Part shown: in pieces, positions 8,660-17,523 of the stretch | How positions within the stretch are numbered: the stretch's first letter is position 1 | How the letters are laid out: every line of letters starts with the position of its first letter | DNA from: Aquincola tertiaricarbonis | GTDB lineage: Bacteria; Pseudomonadota; Gammaproteobacteria; Burkholderiales; Burkholderiaceae_C | DNA length: 64,000 nucleotides | Assembly: GCF_023573145.1 (NCBI RefSeq) | Contig: NZ_CP097636.1 | Location: 3,658,001 to 3,722,000 of the forward strand | Direction of reading: 5' to 3' | Translations under genes and position numbers: made by a program | Notes under the pieces: model-generated | The model's input: the letters and a program-made list of their open reading frames with translations, nothing else | What the model was told of the DNA's origin: nothing | Database searches by the model: none

Positions 8660-9640
8660 ATGACGCGCATCGCCCCCAGCCGCCGAACCCTGTTTGCCCG
8701 TGCCGCCACGGTCGACGCCGCCCCCGCGCCCCATGACCACCAGCCCGATGATCACCACGGCGGCCTGGCCGTGGACCTGCCGCGGCTGCTGGCCACGATG
8801 CAGTCGCGCCGCGGCATGCTGGGGCTGCTGACCGGTGCCGGCACCGCGATGCTGGTGGGCTGCGGCGGTGGCGGCAGCGATTCGTCGAGCACCAGCAGCA
8901 GCGGCTCGACCACCACGACGACGACCACCGACACCACCTCCTCGGGCAGCACGACCACCACCACCACGACCACGAGCAGCAGCGATGTCAGCAGCTGCTC
9001 GGTGATTCCCGAGGAAACCGCCGGCCCCTACCCGGGCGACGGCTCCAACACCAGCAACGGCAGCGTGGCCAACGCGCTGGCCCTCAGCGGCATCGTGCGC
9101 AGCGACATCCGCACCAGCATCGGCGGCGCCAGCGGCACGGCGGCAGGCGTGCCGCTGACGGTGAAGCTGCGCCTGGTCAACACCAACGGCAGCTGCGCCG
9201 ACCTCTCGGGCTACGCGATCTATCTGTGGCACTGCACCCGCGACGGCCTGTACTCGATGTATTCCAGCGGCGTGACGTCCGAGAACTACCTGCGCGGCGT
9301 GCAGGCCACCGACAGCGACGGCTACGCCACCTTCACCACCATCTTCCCGGGCTGCTATTCGGGCCGCATGCCGCACATCCACTTCGAGGTGTACCGCAGC
9401 ACCACCACGGCCACCTCGTTCTCCAACAAGCTCAAGACCTCGCAGCTGGCCTTTCCCACCGACGTGTGCAACACCGTCTACGCCACCAGCGGCTACAGCG
9501 CCAGCGTGCGCAACCTGGCCAGCATCAGCTTCAGCACCGACAACGTGTTCAGTGACGGCGTGACCACGCAGCTGGCCACGGTGACCGGCAACGTGAGCGA
9601 TGGCTACGTGGCCACGCTGGTGGTGGGCATCAGCGTCTGA
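8660..9640 (+). CDS. exported lipoprotein-like intradiol ring-cleavage dioxygenase
   Basis: 326 residues. The N-terminus carries twin arginines (R50-R51) before a hydrophobic run and a lipobox LVGC (C68), suggesting Tat export and lipid anchoring. A Ser/Thr homopolymer linker follows (~74-110). The catalytic domain starts at IPEETAGPYP (~115) and holds the Fe(III) ligand set of protocatechuate/catechol intradiol dioxygenases: Y197, Y232 and H238/H240 in PHIHFEVY, with LRGVQATDSDG between them. A good AGGAG precedes the ATG. Intradiol enzymes are normally cytoplasmic and cleave catechols; an anchored extracytoplasmic form may act on external aromatics or catechol compounds. No pathway genes are adjacent. 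Confidence 0.85.
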   Translation: MTRIAPSRRTLFARAATVDAAPAPHDHQPDDHHGGLAVDLPRLLATMQSRRGMLGLLTGAGTAMLVGCGGGGSDSSSTSSSGSTTTTTTTDTTSSGSTTTTTTTTSSSDVSSCSVIPEETAGPYPGDGSNTSNGSVANALALSGIVRSDIRTSIGGASGTAAGVPLTVKLRLVNTNGSCADLSGYAIYLWHCTRDGLYSMYSSGVTSENYLRGVQATDSDGYATFTTIFPGCYSGRMPHIHFEVYRSTTTATSFSNKLKTSQLAFPTDVCNTVYATSGYSASVRNLASISFSTDNVFSDGVTTQLATVTGNVSDGYVATLVVGISV

Positions 9641-9679
9641 GCCGTGGGTGACACTTCCTCCCCGGAGGAGGTCACCGAC

Positions 9680-10381
9680 ATGCTGCGTTGCCTGGTCGTC
9701 GACGACGACACCGAGATCCGCGCCACCGTGCGCGACTACCTGCGTGGCTTCGGCATGCAGGTGGACGACGCCGCCGACGGCGCCGCGATGCGCCGGTGCA
9801 TGGCGGCGCAGCCCTTTGACGTGGTGATCCTGGACGTGATGCTGCCCGACGAGAGCGGGCTGGACCTGTGCCGCTGGGTGCAGCAGCACTCGGGCACGCC
9901 GGTGATCATGCTCACCGCCCATGGCGACCCCGCCAGCCGCGTGCTGGGGCTGGAGATCGGCGCCGACGACTACCTGGGCAAGCCCTTCGAGCCGCGCGAG
10001 CTGGTGGCGCGCATCCATGCGGTGTTGCGCCGGGTGCGCAAGGGCGAGCGGGGTGCCGACACCCCGGCCCGGCCGCTGCGCTTTGCCGGCTGGCAGCTCG
10101 ACCGGCTGCGCCGGCAGCTGGTGTCGCCGCAGCAGGTGGTGGTGTCGCTGTCGAATGCCGAGTACCGGCTGCTCAACGCCTTCGTCGAGCGGCCCGGTCG
10201 CGTGCTCAGTCGCGATGCGCTGATCGACCTCACCCGGGCCGCCGGGGTGGAGGTGAACGACCGCAGCATCGACCTGGGCGTTTCGCGGCTGCGGCAGAAG
10301 CTGGGTGACACCTCGCGGCAGCCGGCGCTGATACGCACGGTGCGCGGCGAGGGCTACCTGTTCGATGCGGTGATCGAATGA
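9680..10381 (+). CDS. OmpR-family response regulator
   Basis: 233 residues from the ATG at 9680, which has a strong GGAGGAGG ribosome site; an in-frame upstream GTG at 9644 lacks one. The receiver domain has an acidic pocket (D8-D10), phospho-acceptor D52 (ILDVMLPDE) and K101 (GKPFEP). The C-terminal winged helix contains LSNAEYRLL, SIDLGVSRLRQKL and IRTVRGEGYLF. It overlaps the downstream kinase gene by four bases. The next gene is a TonB-dependent siderophore receptor, so control of metal or siderophore uptake is plausible but unproven. Confidence 0.93.
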   Translation: MLRCLVVDDDTEIRATVRDYLRGFGMQVDDAADGAAMRRCMAAQPFDVVILDVMLPDESGLDLCRWVQQHSGTPVIMLTAHGDPASRVLGLEIGADDYLGKPFEPRELVARIHAVLRRVRKGERGADTPARPLRFAGWQLDRLRRQLVSPQQVVVSLSNAEYRLLNAFVERPGRVLSRDALIDLTRAAGVEVNDRSIDLGVSRLRQKLGDTSRQPALIRTVRGEGYLFDAVIE

Positions 10382-11562
10382 TCCGCGGCCTGCGCCGCTG
10401 GTGCGCCGACACCTTGTTCAAGCGGCTGTTCCTGCTGCTGTGGGCCACGCTGGTGGTCAGCCACCTGGCGGCCTTTTCGGTGTCCACCGGCTGGCTGTGG
10501 CGCACCGACGCGCCGGCCGGCCCCATGCCCACCCTGCCCTCGCTGCCGCCGATGGACCTGGAGCCGCCGCCGATGGCCGGTGGCCCGCCCGGGGCGCGGC
10601 CCGGTGCCCGGCCGGAGGGCCCGCCCGGATCGCACGCGGATCGGCGCCCGGGCCCGCCGCCGGCGGGTGACGGCCCCCCACCCGAGCGGCCTCACCTGCT
10701 GGTGCTGGACTACGGCGTGCGGCTGCTGCTGATCGGCCTGTGCGCCTGGTGGGGCGCGCGCTGGCTGTCGGCGCCGGTGCGCCGGCTGGTGGAAGCCTCG
10801 CGCCAGCTGGGCGCGGTGGTGGGCCGGCCCGGCGCCACGCTGCCGCGGCTGGACGAAGCCCGCGGCACGGTGGAAGTGCGCGAAGCCGCCCACGTGTTCA
10901 ACGAGATGGCGCAGCAGCTGGACGAATCGTTCCGCCACCGCGGACTGCTGATGGCCGCGATTTCCCACGACTTGCGCACACCGCTCACGCGCATCCGCCT
11001 GCGGCTGGAAAGCCTGGGCCCCGAGGACGACCGGGTGCGCCGCTGCGTGGCCGACGTGACCGAGATGGATACGCTGCTGGAAGACGCGCTGGCGCTGTTC
11101 CGCGGCCTGGGCACGCCCGAACCCACACAACCCACCGACATCACCGCGCTGGTGGAGTCGTTGTGCGACGACGCGGTGGAGCTGGGCCAGCCGGTGAGCT
11201 TCCAGCGTGCCGACGACGCAGCCGCCACCGCGCCCGCGCAGCCGGTGGCGCTGCGCCGGGTGGTGGGCAACCTGCTGTCCAACGCGGTGCGCTATGGCGG
11301 CCGGGTGGAAGTGGCGGTTCAGCGCCAAGGCGACCAGGTGGTGATCACCGTGGACGACGAAGGCCCGGGCATCCCAGAACAGGCGCTGAAGGCGGTGTTC
11401 GAGCCCTTTCACCGGCTGGAGTCGTCGCGCAACCGGGCTTCGGGCGGCAGTGGCCTGGGCCTGTACATCGCCCGCGACCTGGCCCAGCGTCAGGGGGCGA
11501 GCGTGAGCCTGAGCAACCGGCCGCAGGGCGGCCTGAGGGCGGAGGTGCGGCTGCCAGCATAA
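10378..11562 (+). CDS. sensor histidine kinase (HAMP-HisKA-HATPase)
   Basis: 394 residues, ATGA overlap with the response regulator gene. One membrane helix (~17-40) and a second (~107-127) bracket a short periplasmic segment that is extremely Pro/Gly-rich (~45-105) rather than a folded sensor domain. HAMP (SAPVRRLVEA) is followed by HisKA with H197 in AISHDLRTPL and HATPase_c motifs NLLSNAVRYGG, DEGPGIP and GGSGLGLYIA. It should phosphorylate the regulator encoded just upstream. The signal is unknown; the proline-rich loop could bind metal or membrane partners. Confidence 0.92.
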   Translation: MIRGLRRWCADTLFKRLFLLLWATLVVSHLAAFSVSTGWLWRTDAPAGPMPTLPSLPPMDLEPPPMAGGPPGARPGARPEGPPGSHADRRPGPPPAGDGPPPERPHLLVLDYGVRLLLIGLCAWWGARWLSAPVRRLVEASRQLGAVVGRPGATLPRLDEARGTVEVREAAHVFNEMAQQLDESFRHRGLLMAAISHDLRTPLTRIRLRLESLGPEDDRVRRCVADVTEMDTLLEDALALFRGLGTPEPTQPTDITALVESLCDDAVELGQPVSFQRADDAAATAPAQPVALRRVVGNLLSNAVRYGGRVEVAVQRQGDQVVITVDDEGPGIPEQALKAVFEPFHRLESSRNRASGGSGLGLYIARDLAQRQGASVSLSNRPQGGLRAEVRLPA

Positions 11563-11563
11563 T

Positions 11564-11589
11564 GCGAATCAATCTTGTTTCCGATTCGC
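11564..11589 (+). promoter_or_regulatory. inverted repeat before the siderophore receptor (Fur-box-like)
   Basis: GCGAATC (11564-11570) and GATTCGC (11583-11589) form a perfect 7-bp inverted repeat with a 12-bp gap, in the 37 bp between the kinase stop and the receptor GTG. Its left arm sits in ATAATGCGAATC, which resembles Fur sites. Position and gene type fit iron repression, but the match to the 19-bp Fur consensus is partial. Confidence 0.4.
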
Positions 11590-11599
11590 TGGAGCTGTT

Positions 11600-13792
11600 G
11601 TGCAGTCTGTTCCACCCGCCTTGTCCGCCCTGGCCAGGGCCGCCCTCCTCGCCCTGGGCGCCGCGGCCGCCGTGCCCGCCGCACGGGCGCAAGCCACCAC
11701 CGACACCGCCCCGGTGCAGCAGGTGCTCATCAACGCCAGCGCCGATGCCTCGGCCGAAGGCCTGAAGGCACCCTACGCCGGCCGCCAGGTGGCGCGCGGC
11801 GGACGCGTGGGCCTGCTAGGCAACCAGGACGTGATGGACACGCCCTTCAGCCAGACCAGCTACACCCAGGACCTGATCCAGAACCAGCAGGCCGCCAGCA
11901 TCGGCGACGTGCTGCGCAACGACCCGACAGTGCGGGTGGCGCGCGGTTTCGGCAACTACCAGCAGCTTTACCTGATCCGCGGCTTCCCCGTCTATTCCGA
12001 CGACATGGCCTACAACGGCCTGTACGGCCTGCTGCCGCGCCAGTACCTGGCAGCCGAGCTGATCGAGCGGGTGGAGGTGCTGCGCGGCGCCAACAGCTTC
12101 GTCAACGGCGTGGCGCCCACCGGCAACGGCGGCGGGCTGGGCGGCGCCATCAACGTGATGCCCAAGCGCGCCCCCAACCAGCCGGTGAACCAGGTGACGG
12201 TGGGCGTGGAAAGCGGCGGCCAGGGCTACCTGGCGGCGGATGTGGCGCGGCGCTTCGGGCCCGACCAGAACACCGGCCTGCGCCTGACCGCCGTGCGCCG
12301 CGACGGTGACACCGCGATTGACAGCGAGCAGCGCGAGCTGGGTCTGCTGGGCGTGGGCCTGGACTGGCGCAGCCGCCACGTGCGGGTGTCGGCCGATATC
12401 GGCTACCAGGACCAGCAGCTGCGCGGCACCCGCCCCAGCGTGACGCCGGGCAGCTACGTCCCCAGCGCACCCGATGCCGACAGCAACCCTGGCCAGCCCT
12501 GGACGGTGTCGAACGAACGCGACACCTTCGGCACCCTGCGCGCCGAGTTCGACCTGGCGCCGCAGACCACCGCCTGGCTGGCCGCGGGCGCGCGCCGCGG
12601 CAAGGAGTTCAACGACCTGGCCGGCGTGACGGTGACGGGCGCCGACGGCGCCACCAGCCTCTCGCGCTTTGCCAACGTGCGGCGCGACGACATCGCCACG
12701 GGCGAGCTGGGCCTGCGCCACACCTTGACCACCGGCAGCGTGAAGCACCAGCTGGTGGCCGCCGCGGCCCTGTACACCTCCAAGGAGCGCAACGCCTACT
12801 TCTTCTACGGCCCCAATGCGGCCAGCAACCTGTACGACCCGCCCACGGTGACGCCGCCGGCCACGCCCAGCTTCACCGGCGGCACGCTGGACGACCCGCT
12901 GGTGGTCAGCCGCATCCGCACGCGCAGCCTGGCGCTGGCCGACACGCTTTCGTTCGCCGACGACAGCATCAAGCTGACGCTGGGCGTGCGCCACCAGTCC
13001 ATCGAGACCACCGGCTACGACTACAACACCGGCGTGCAGAACGCGCACTACGACGAGAGCAAGGTCACGCCCATGGCCGGGCTGCTGGTGAAGTTGTCTA
13101 AGCAAGTCTCGGTCTACGGCACTTATGCCGAAGGCCTGGTCAAGGGCGACGAAGCCTCGGGCAGCTACCTCGACGGCAACGGCAACTCGAAGCCCATCAG
13201 CAACCAGGGCGAGGTGTTCGCGCCCTATGTCACCAAGCAGATGGAGCTGGGGGCCAAGCTGGACACCGGCCGCTTCGGCGGCACGCTGGCGCTGTTCCAG
13301 GCGCGCAAGCCGATCGCGGGTGTGGAAGGCACGCGCTTCGTCGACTCCGCCTACAAGCAGACCAACCGCGGTCTCGAGGCCACCCTGTTCGGCGAAGCCA
13401 CCCGCGGCCTGCGCCTGCTGGGCGGCGCCACCTACCTGCACACCGACGTGCAGGGCGACGACGCCGTGGGCGCGCCGAAGTGGCAGCTCAACGCCAATGC
13501 CGACTGGGACGTGCCCGGCGTGCCCGGCCTGGCACTGACCGGCCGCGTCACCTACACCGGCAAGCAGTACGCCGATGCTGCCAACACCCTCACCGTCAAG
13601 GCCTGGACGCGGCTGGACGTGGGCGCGCGCTACGGCCTCACGCTGGCCGGGCGCGACGTCACGCTGCGGGCCAACATCAACAACCTGACCAACCGCGACT
13701 ACTGGGCTTCGGTGGGCGGCTTCCCGGGCGCCAACTACCTGGTGCTGGGTGATCCGCGCACGGTGGTGCTGTCGGCCACCGTCGACTTCTAA
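11600..13792 (+). CDS. TonB-dependent siderophore receptor
   Basis: 730 residues from a GTG at 11600 with GGAG five bases ahead; the signal peptide ends near AARAQ. The plug domain is clear (IGDVLRNDPTVRV, LIRGFPV, IERVEVLRGANSF, GGGLGGAINV), followed by a 22-strand-type barrel with NINNLTNRDYWAS and the outer-membrane C-terminus ending in Phe (LSATVDF). Length and the Y/D-rich N-terminal motif fit ferric-siderophore receptors of the FhuE/FoxA type. It brings iron-siderophore through the outer membrane using TonB energy. The PepSY protein gene follows after nine bases and likely shares the transcript. Confidence 0.93.
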   Translation: MQSVPPALSALARAALLALGAAAAVPAARAQATTDTAPVQQVLINASADASAEGLKAPYAGRQVARGGRVGLLGNQDVMDTPFSQTSYTQDLIQNQQAASIGDVLRNDPTVRVARGFGNYQQLYLIRGFPVYSDDMAYNGLYGLLPRQYLAAELIERVEVLRGANSFVNGVAPTGNGGGLGGAINVMPKRAPNQPVNQVTVGVESGGQGYLAADVARRFGPDQNTGLRLTAVRRDGDTAIDSEQRELGLLGVGLDWRSRHVRVSADIGYQDQQLRGTRPSVTPGSYVPSAPDADSNPGQPWTVSNERDTFGTLRAEFDLAPQTTAWLAAGARRGKEFNDLAGVTVTGADGATSLSRFANVRRDDIATGELGLRHTLTTGSVKHQLVAAAALYTSKERNAYFFYGPNAASNLYDPPTVTPPATPSFTGGTLDDPLVVSRIRTRSLALADTLSFADDSIKLTLGVRHQSIETTGYDYNTGVQNAHYDESKVTPMAGLLVKLSKQVSVYGTYAEGLVKGDEASGSYLDGNGNSKPISNQGEVFAPYVTKQMELGAKLDTGRFGGTLALFQARKPIAGVEGTRFVDSAYKQTNRGLEATLFGEATRGLRLLGGATYLHTDVQGDDAVGAPKWQLNANADWDVPGVPGLALTGRVTYTGKQYADAANTLTVKAWTRLDVGARYGLTLAGRDVTLRANINNLTNRDYWASVGGFPGANYLVLGDPRTVVLSATVDF

Positions 13793-13801
13793 GGGCCGGC
13801 C

Positions 13802-14947
13802 ATGCTCAGCACCCGCGCCGTGCGCCGCTGGCAGTGGGTGCACACCTGGAGCAGCCTGGTGTGCACCGTCTTCATGCTGCTGCTGTGCCTGACCGGCCTG
13901 CCGCTGATCTTCCACCACGAGATCGGCCACCTGTTGGGCACCGAGATCGAGGCGGCCGAGATGCCGGCCGACACGCCGCGCGCCAGCCTGGACGAGGTGA
14001 TGCGCCTGGCCCTGCAGCGCTACCCGGGCAAGCAGGGCATGTTCGTGTCGCAGGAAGAGGACGACGACCGCGTCTGGTACGTCACGCTGTGCGAGCGGCC
14101 CGACTCCAACGACAACTTGAAGCAGGTGGCGGTGGACGCGCGCAGCGGCCAGGCGCTGGGCGACCCGCCGCTGGACAGCGGCTTCATGTACGTGATGCGC
14201 TCGCTGCACATCGACCTGTTCGCCGGCCTGCCCGGCATGCTGTTCCTGGGCGCGATGGGCGTGCTGTTGCTGGTGGCCCTGGTCTCGGGCACGGTGCTGT
14301 ACGCGCCCTTCATGCGCAAGCTGCGCTTTGGCGAAGTGCGGCGCGACCGCAGCCCGCGGGTGAAGTGGCTGGACCTGCACAACCTGCTGGGCATCGTCAC
14401 GCTGGTGTGGTTCACCGTGGTGGGCGCCACCGGCGTGATCAACGCCTGGGCCGACCTGCTGGTGAAGTACTGGCAGGCCACCGAGGTGGCGCAGATGGTG
14501 GCGCCCTACCAGGGCCAGCCGCCGCTGCAGCAGCCGGGCTCGCTGCAGGCCGCGGTGTCGGCGGCGCGCGCCCTGGCGCCCGACATGAAGGTGGCCTTCG
14601 TCGCCTTTCCGGGCACCGGCTTCAGCAGCCCGCACCACTACGGCGTGTTCCTGCGCGGCACCGATGCGGTGAGCGCACGCCTGCTCAAGCCGGTGCTGGT
14701 GGACGCCGCCACCGGCCAGGTGACCGACAGCCGCGAGCTGCCCTGGTACCTGACGGCGCTGCTGATCTCGCAACCGCTGCACTTCGGCGACTACGGCGGC
14801 CGGCCGATGCAGATCCTGTGGGCGGTGCTGGACATCATCACGATCGTGGTGCTGGCCAGCGGTCTGTACCTGTGGGTGGTGCGGCGCCGGCAGGCGCCGG
14901 CGCCGGACGCCAAGTTGTCCATGCAAGCCGGCGAGGCGGCCCGATGA
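13802..14947 (+). CDS. PepSY-associated membrane protein (siderophore reductase-like)
   Basis: 381 residues with four strongly hydrophobic segments (about 18-40, 140-162, 195-215, 335-357) and PepSY-type periplasmic segments, starting with the characteristic RRWQWVHTW. Membrane proteins of this family encoded beside TonB siderophore receptors are thought to reduce ferric siderophores at the inner membrane using conserved His residues. The gene lies nine bases after the receptor gene and overlaps the next small gene by four bases. The reductase role is inferred from family and context. Confidence 0.85.
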   Translation: MLSTRAVRRWQWVHTWSSLVCTVFMLLLCLTGLPLIFHHEIGHLLGTEIEAAEMPADTPRASLDEVMRLALQRYPGKQGMFVSQEEDDDRVWYVTLCERPDSNDNLKQVAVDARSGQALGDPPLDSGFMYVMRSLHIDLFAGLPGMLFLGAMGVLLLVALVSGTVLYAPFMRKLRFGEVRRDRSPRVKWLDLHNLLGIVTLVWFTVVGATGVINAWADLLVKYWQATEVAQMVAPYQGQPPLQQPGSLQAAVSAARALAPDMKVAFVAFPGTGFSSPHHYGVFLRGTDAVSARLLKPVLVDAATGQVTDSRELPWYLTALLISQPLHFGDYGGRPMQILWAVLDIITIVVLASGLYLWVVRRRQAPAPDAKLSMQAGEAAR

Positions 14948-15102
14948 GGCGGCACCTGTGGCGCCTGCCCATCCTGCTGGGCAGCCTCACCGCCGTGGGC
15001 CTGCTGTCAGGCCTGCTGGGCGACGGCGCCTGGGACGCCGTGGCCTGGCTGGGCCTGGGCGTGCCGGTGGCCGCGGGCCTTTGGTACGGCCTGCGGCGCT
15101 GA
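14944..15102 (+). CDS. small two-helix membrane protein
   Basis: 52 residues, starting with ATG overlapping the PepSY gene stop (ATGA). Two hydrophobic helices (about 8-24 and 31-48) are separated by GDGAWDAV, and the protein ends in GLRR. Small proteins like this often end PepSY/siderophore-receptor operons. The tight coupling and clear membrane topology support a real gene; the function is unknown. Confidence 0.7.
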   Translation: MRRHLWRLPILLGSLTAVGLLSGLLGDGAWDAVAWLGLGVPVAAGLWYGLRR

Positions 15103-15113
15103 TACGTTCAGCC

Positions 15114-15180
15114 GCCGGGCCGCCCCAAGGCTGAACGCGCCCCCGTGGGGGGACGCGAGCGCAGCGAGCTTGGGGGCCTC
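15114..15180. repeat. dispersed CCCCAAG...CTTGGGG intergenic element, copy A
   Basis: CCCCAAG (15123-15129) pairs with CTTGGGG (15169-15175); inside is a C-run/G-run hairpin around CCCCGTGGGG, then the conserved stretch GCGAGCGCAGCGAG. It lies between two convergent genes, the small membrane protein and metY, where it could serve as a two-way transcription stop. It matches copy B (43221-43285) closely and copy C (31743-31839) partly. Confidence 0.75.
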
Positions 15181-15181
15181 A

Positions 15182-16480
15182 TCAAACTGCTGCGAGGGCC
15201 TGATCCAGGTCGGCGATCAGGTCGTCGATGTGCTCAATGCCCACCGACAGCCGCACCGTGTCTTCGCCCACGCCGGTCTTGGCCAGTTCCTCGGGCGACA
15301 GCTGGCGGTGCGTGGTGGAAGCCGGGTGCGTGGCCAGCGACTTGGCATCGCCGATGTTCACCAGCCGCGTGAACAGCTGCAGCGCATCGAGGAAGCGCGC
15401 GCCATCGGCCCGCTTGTCGCCGGAGCGGCCCTTGACGCCGAAGGTGAGCAGGCCCGAAGCCTTGCCGCCCAGGTACTTGCGGGCCAGCGCATGGTCGGGG
15501 TGGTCTTCCAGGCCGGCGTAGTTCACCCAGGCCACCTTGTCGTGCTGCTTCAGGTGCTGGGCCACCGCCAGCGCATTGGCGCTGATGCGGTCCATGCGCA
15601 GCGCCAGCGTCTCGATGCCCTGCAGGATGAGGAAGGAGTTGAACGGCGAGATCGCCGAGCCCATGTTGCGCAGCGGCACCACGCGCGCGCGGCCGATGTA
15701 GGCGGCGGCGCCCAGCGCCTCGGTGTACACCACGCCGTGGTAGCTCACGTCGGGCTCGTTCAGGCGCTTGAAGCGCTGCTTGTGCTCGGCCCACGGGAAC
15801 TTGCCCGAATCGACGATGGCACCGGCCACCGTGGTGCCGTGGCCGCCCATGTACTTGGTGAGCGAATGCACCACGATGTCGGCGCCGTGCTCGATGGGCC
15901 GGCACAGGTAGGGGCTGGGCACGGTGTTGTCCACGATCAGCGGCACGCCGTGGCGGTGCGCGATCTCGGCGATGCGGGCGATGTCGGTGACGTTGCCGGC
16001 CGGGTTGCCCAGCGACTCCACGAAGATGGCCTTGGTGCGCTCGTCGATCAGCGACTCGAAGCTGGCCGGGTCGCGATGGTCGGCGAAGCGGGTGCTGATG
16101 CCGTACTGCGGCAGCGTGTGCGCAAACAGGTTGTAGGTGCCGCCATACAGCGCGGTGGAAGAGACGATGTTGTCACCCGCCTCGGCGATGGTGAGGATGG
16201 CGTAGGTGACCGCCGCCTGGCCCGAGGCCAGCGCCAGCGCGCCGATGCCGCCTTCCAGTGCCGCGACGCGCTGCTCCAGCACGTCGGTGGTGGGGTTCAT
16301 GATGCGGGTGTAGATGTTGCCCGCCACCTTCAGGTCGAACAGGTCGGCGCCGTGCTGGGCGTTGTCGAAGGCATAGGCCGCCGTCTGGTACAGCGGCACC
16401 GCCACCGACTTGGTGGTGGGGTCGGGCTTGTAGCCGGCATGCACCGACAAGGTTTCGAACCGGGGCTGGCGTTCGCTCAT
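15182..16480 (-). CDS. metY: O-acetylhomoserine sulfhydrylase (aminocarboxypropyltransferase)
   Basis: 432 residues, Cys/Met-metabolism PLP enzyme family. PLP lysine K209 sits in [11 protein letters not shown], the aspartate in IVDNT (D184), and the phosphate-binding part in [20 protein letters not shown] and the length are typical of MetY rather than the shorter MetB/MetC. It makes homocysteine from O-acetylhomoserine and sulfide in the cytoplasm. The start has a strong AAGGAG. It is divergent from the TauD-type sulfonate operon with a 133-bp shared control region, linking sulfur release to its assimilation. Confidence 0.92.
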   Translation of the reverse strand: MSERQPRFETLSVHAGYKPDPTTKSVAVPLYQTAAYAFDNAQHGADLFDLKVAGNIYTRIMNPTTDVLEQRVAALEGGIGALALASGQAAVTYAILTIAEAGDNIVSSTALYGGTYNLFAHTLPQYGISTRFADHRDPASFESLIDERTKAIFVESLGNPAGNVTDIARIAEIAHRHGVPLIVDNTVPSPYLCRPIEHGADIVVHSLTKYMGGHGTTVAGAIVDSGKFPWAEHKQRFKRLNEPDVSYHGVVYTEALGAAAYIGRARVVPLRNMGSAISPFNSFLILQGIETLALRMDRISANALAVAQHLKQHDKVAWVNYAGLEDHPDHALARKYLGGKASGLLTFGVKGRSGDKRADGARFLDALQLFTRLVNIGDAKSLATHPASTTHRQLSPEELAKTGVGEDTVRLSVGIEHIDDLIADLDQALAAV

Positions 16481-16537
16481 CTGTCTTCTCCTTCAGCTTC
16501 TTGGGGGTAGCGCAGCGTAACGTTGCAAGGCAGCGCT

Positions 16538-16607
16538 CGCATATGCGGTGAACGCGGAAGCGCATGCGCAATGCTTCGTTCGCTGTTGGATTTGCAGCAC
16601 CTAGAGT
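16538..16607 (+). promoter_or_regulatory. divergent sulfur-type promoter region of metY / tauD-like operon
   Basis: Toward the plus strand there is an AAG (16558-16560), five bases, then GCGCAATGCTTCGTTCGCTG (16566-16585) and a -10-like TAGAGT (16602-16607). The same order and exact spacing occurs before sbp (25381-25432) and before the second binding protein (26552-26603). The -35 region is poor, as expected for an activator-dependent promoter; a LysR-type regulator such as CysB is the natural candidate. Two palindromes, CGCATATGCG (16538-16547) and GCGCATGCGC (16560-16569), have centres 22 bp apart. Confidence 0.6.
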
Positions 16608-16613
16608 GGCCGC

Positions 16614-17513
16614 ATGTCATCCGCCACCCTCGCATCGCCCCTCAACCGCCCGGCCGCCGCCGGCCGCCTGGAGATCCGCCCGCTGGACGCGCCGCTGGGC
16701 GCCGAGGTGCTGGGCCTGGACCTGAGCCGGCCGCTGGCCGACGACGACTTCGCGCGCATCCACCGCGCCCACCTCGACCACCATGTGCTGGTGTTCCGCG
16801 ACCTGCGCATCACGCCGCAGCAGCAGGTGGACTTCAGCCGCCGCTTCGGCCCGCTGCAGATCCACGTGCTGCGGCAGTTCCAGCTGCCGGGCCACCCCGA
16901 GATCCTGGTCGTCTCCAACATCAAGGAAAACGGCCAGCCCATCGGCCTGGGTGATGCCGGCCACTACTGGCACTCCGACCTCTCGTACAAGGAACTACCG
17001 AGCCTGGGCTCGATGCTGCATGCGCAGGAGCTGCCCAGCGAAGGCGGCGACACGCTGTTCGCCAACCAGCATCTGGCCTGGGAACGCCTGCCCGCGGCGC
17101 TGAAGAACACCGTGGCCAGCCTCAAGGCCGAACACCACTACCTGGCCAAGTACGCCGAGCTGCAGCAGCGCAACCCCTGGCGCCCCAACCTGACGCCCGA
17201 GCAGATCGCCGAGGTCAAGCCCGTGGTGCACCCGGTGGTGCGCACGCACCCGGAAACCGGCCGCAAGGCCCTCTTCGTCAGCGAGCACTTCACCACCCGC
17301 ATCGTCGACGTGCCGGAGGACGAAAGCCGCGCGCTGCTGGACGAGCTGTTCCGCCTGACCACGCTGCCCGAGCTGGTGTACCGCCACCAGTGGCAGCCGC
17401 ACGACATGGTGTTCTGGGACAACCGTTCCGTCACCCACCTGGCCGCCGGCTGCCCCGACCACCTGCGCCGCCGCCTGAACCGCACCACCATCGAGGGCGA
17501 CGCGCCCTTCTGA
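16614..17513 (+). CDS. TauD/TfdA-family Fe(II)/2-oxoglutarate dioxygenase
   Basis: 299 residues. The iron triad is H120-x-D122 (HYWHSDLSYKE) and H275 (RSVTHLAAG), with the 2-oxoglutarate arginine in RRRLNRTT near the C-terminus. TauD relatives hydroxylate taurine, alkylsulfonates, alkylsulfates or 2,4-D. Position at the head of an ABC operon of the NitT/TauT type, divergent from metY and with a sulfur-type promoter, argues for sulfonate or sulfate-ester desulfonation. The start codon lies six bases after the -10-like element, so the mRNA may be leaderless. Confidence 0.88.
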   Translation: MSSATLASPLNRPAAAGRLEIRPLDAPLGAEVLGLDLSRPLADDDFARIHRAHLDHHVLVFRDLRITPQQQVDFSRRFGPLQIHVLRQFQLPGHPEILVVSNIKENGQPIGLGDAGHYWHSDLSYKELPSLGSMLHAQELPSEGGDTLFANQHLAWERLPAALKNTVASLKAEHHYLAKYAELQQRNPWRPNLTPEQIAEVKPVVHPVVRTHPETGRKALFVSEHFTTRIVDVPEDESRALLDELFRLTTLPELVYRHQWQPHDMVFWDNRSVTHLAAGCPDHLRRRLNRTTIEGDAPF

Positions 17514-17523
17514 CGAGCCTCCC

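Noticed and set aside
11816..14926. Open frame of over 1,000 codons on the minus strand
   Set aside because: Antisense to the TonB receptor and PepSY genes, His/Gln/Arg-rich shadow without motifs.
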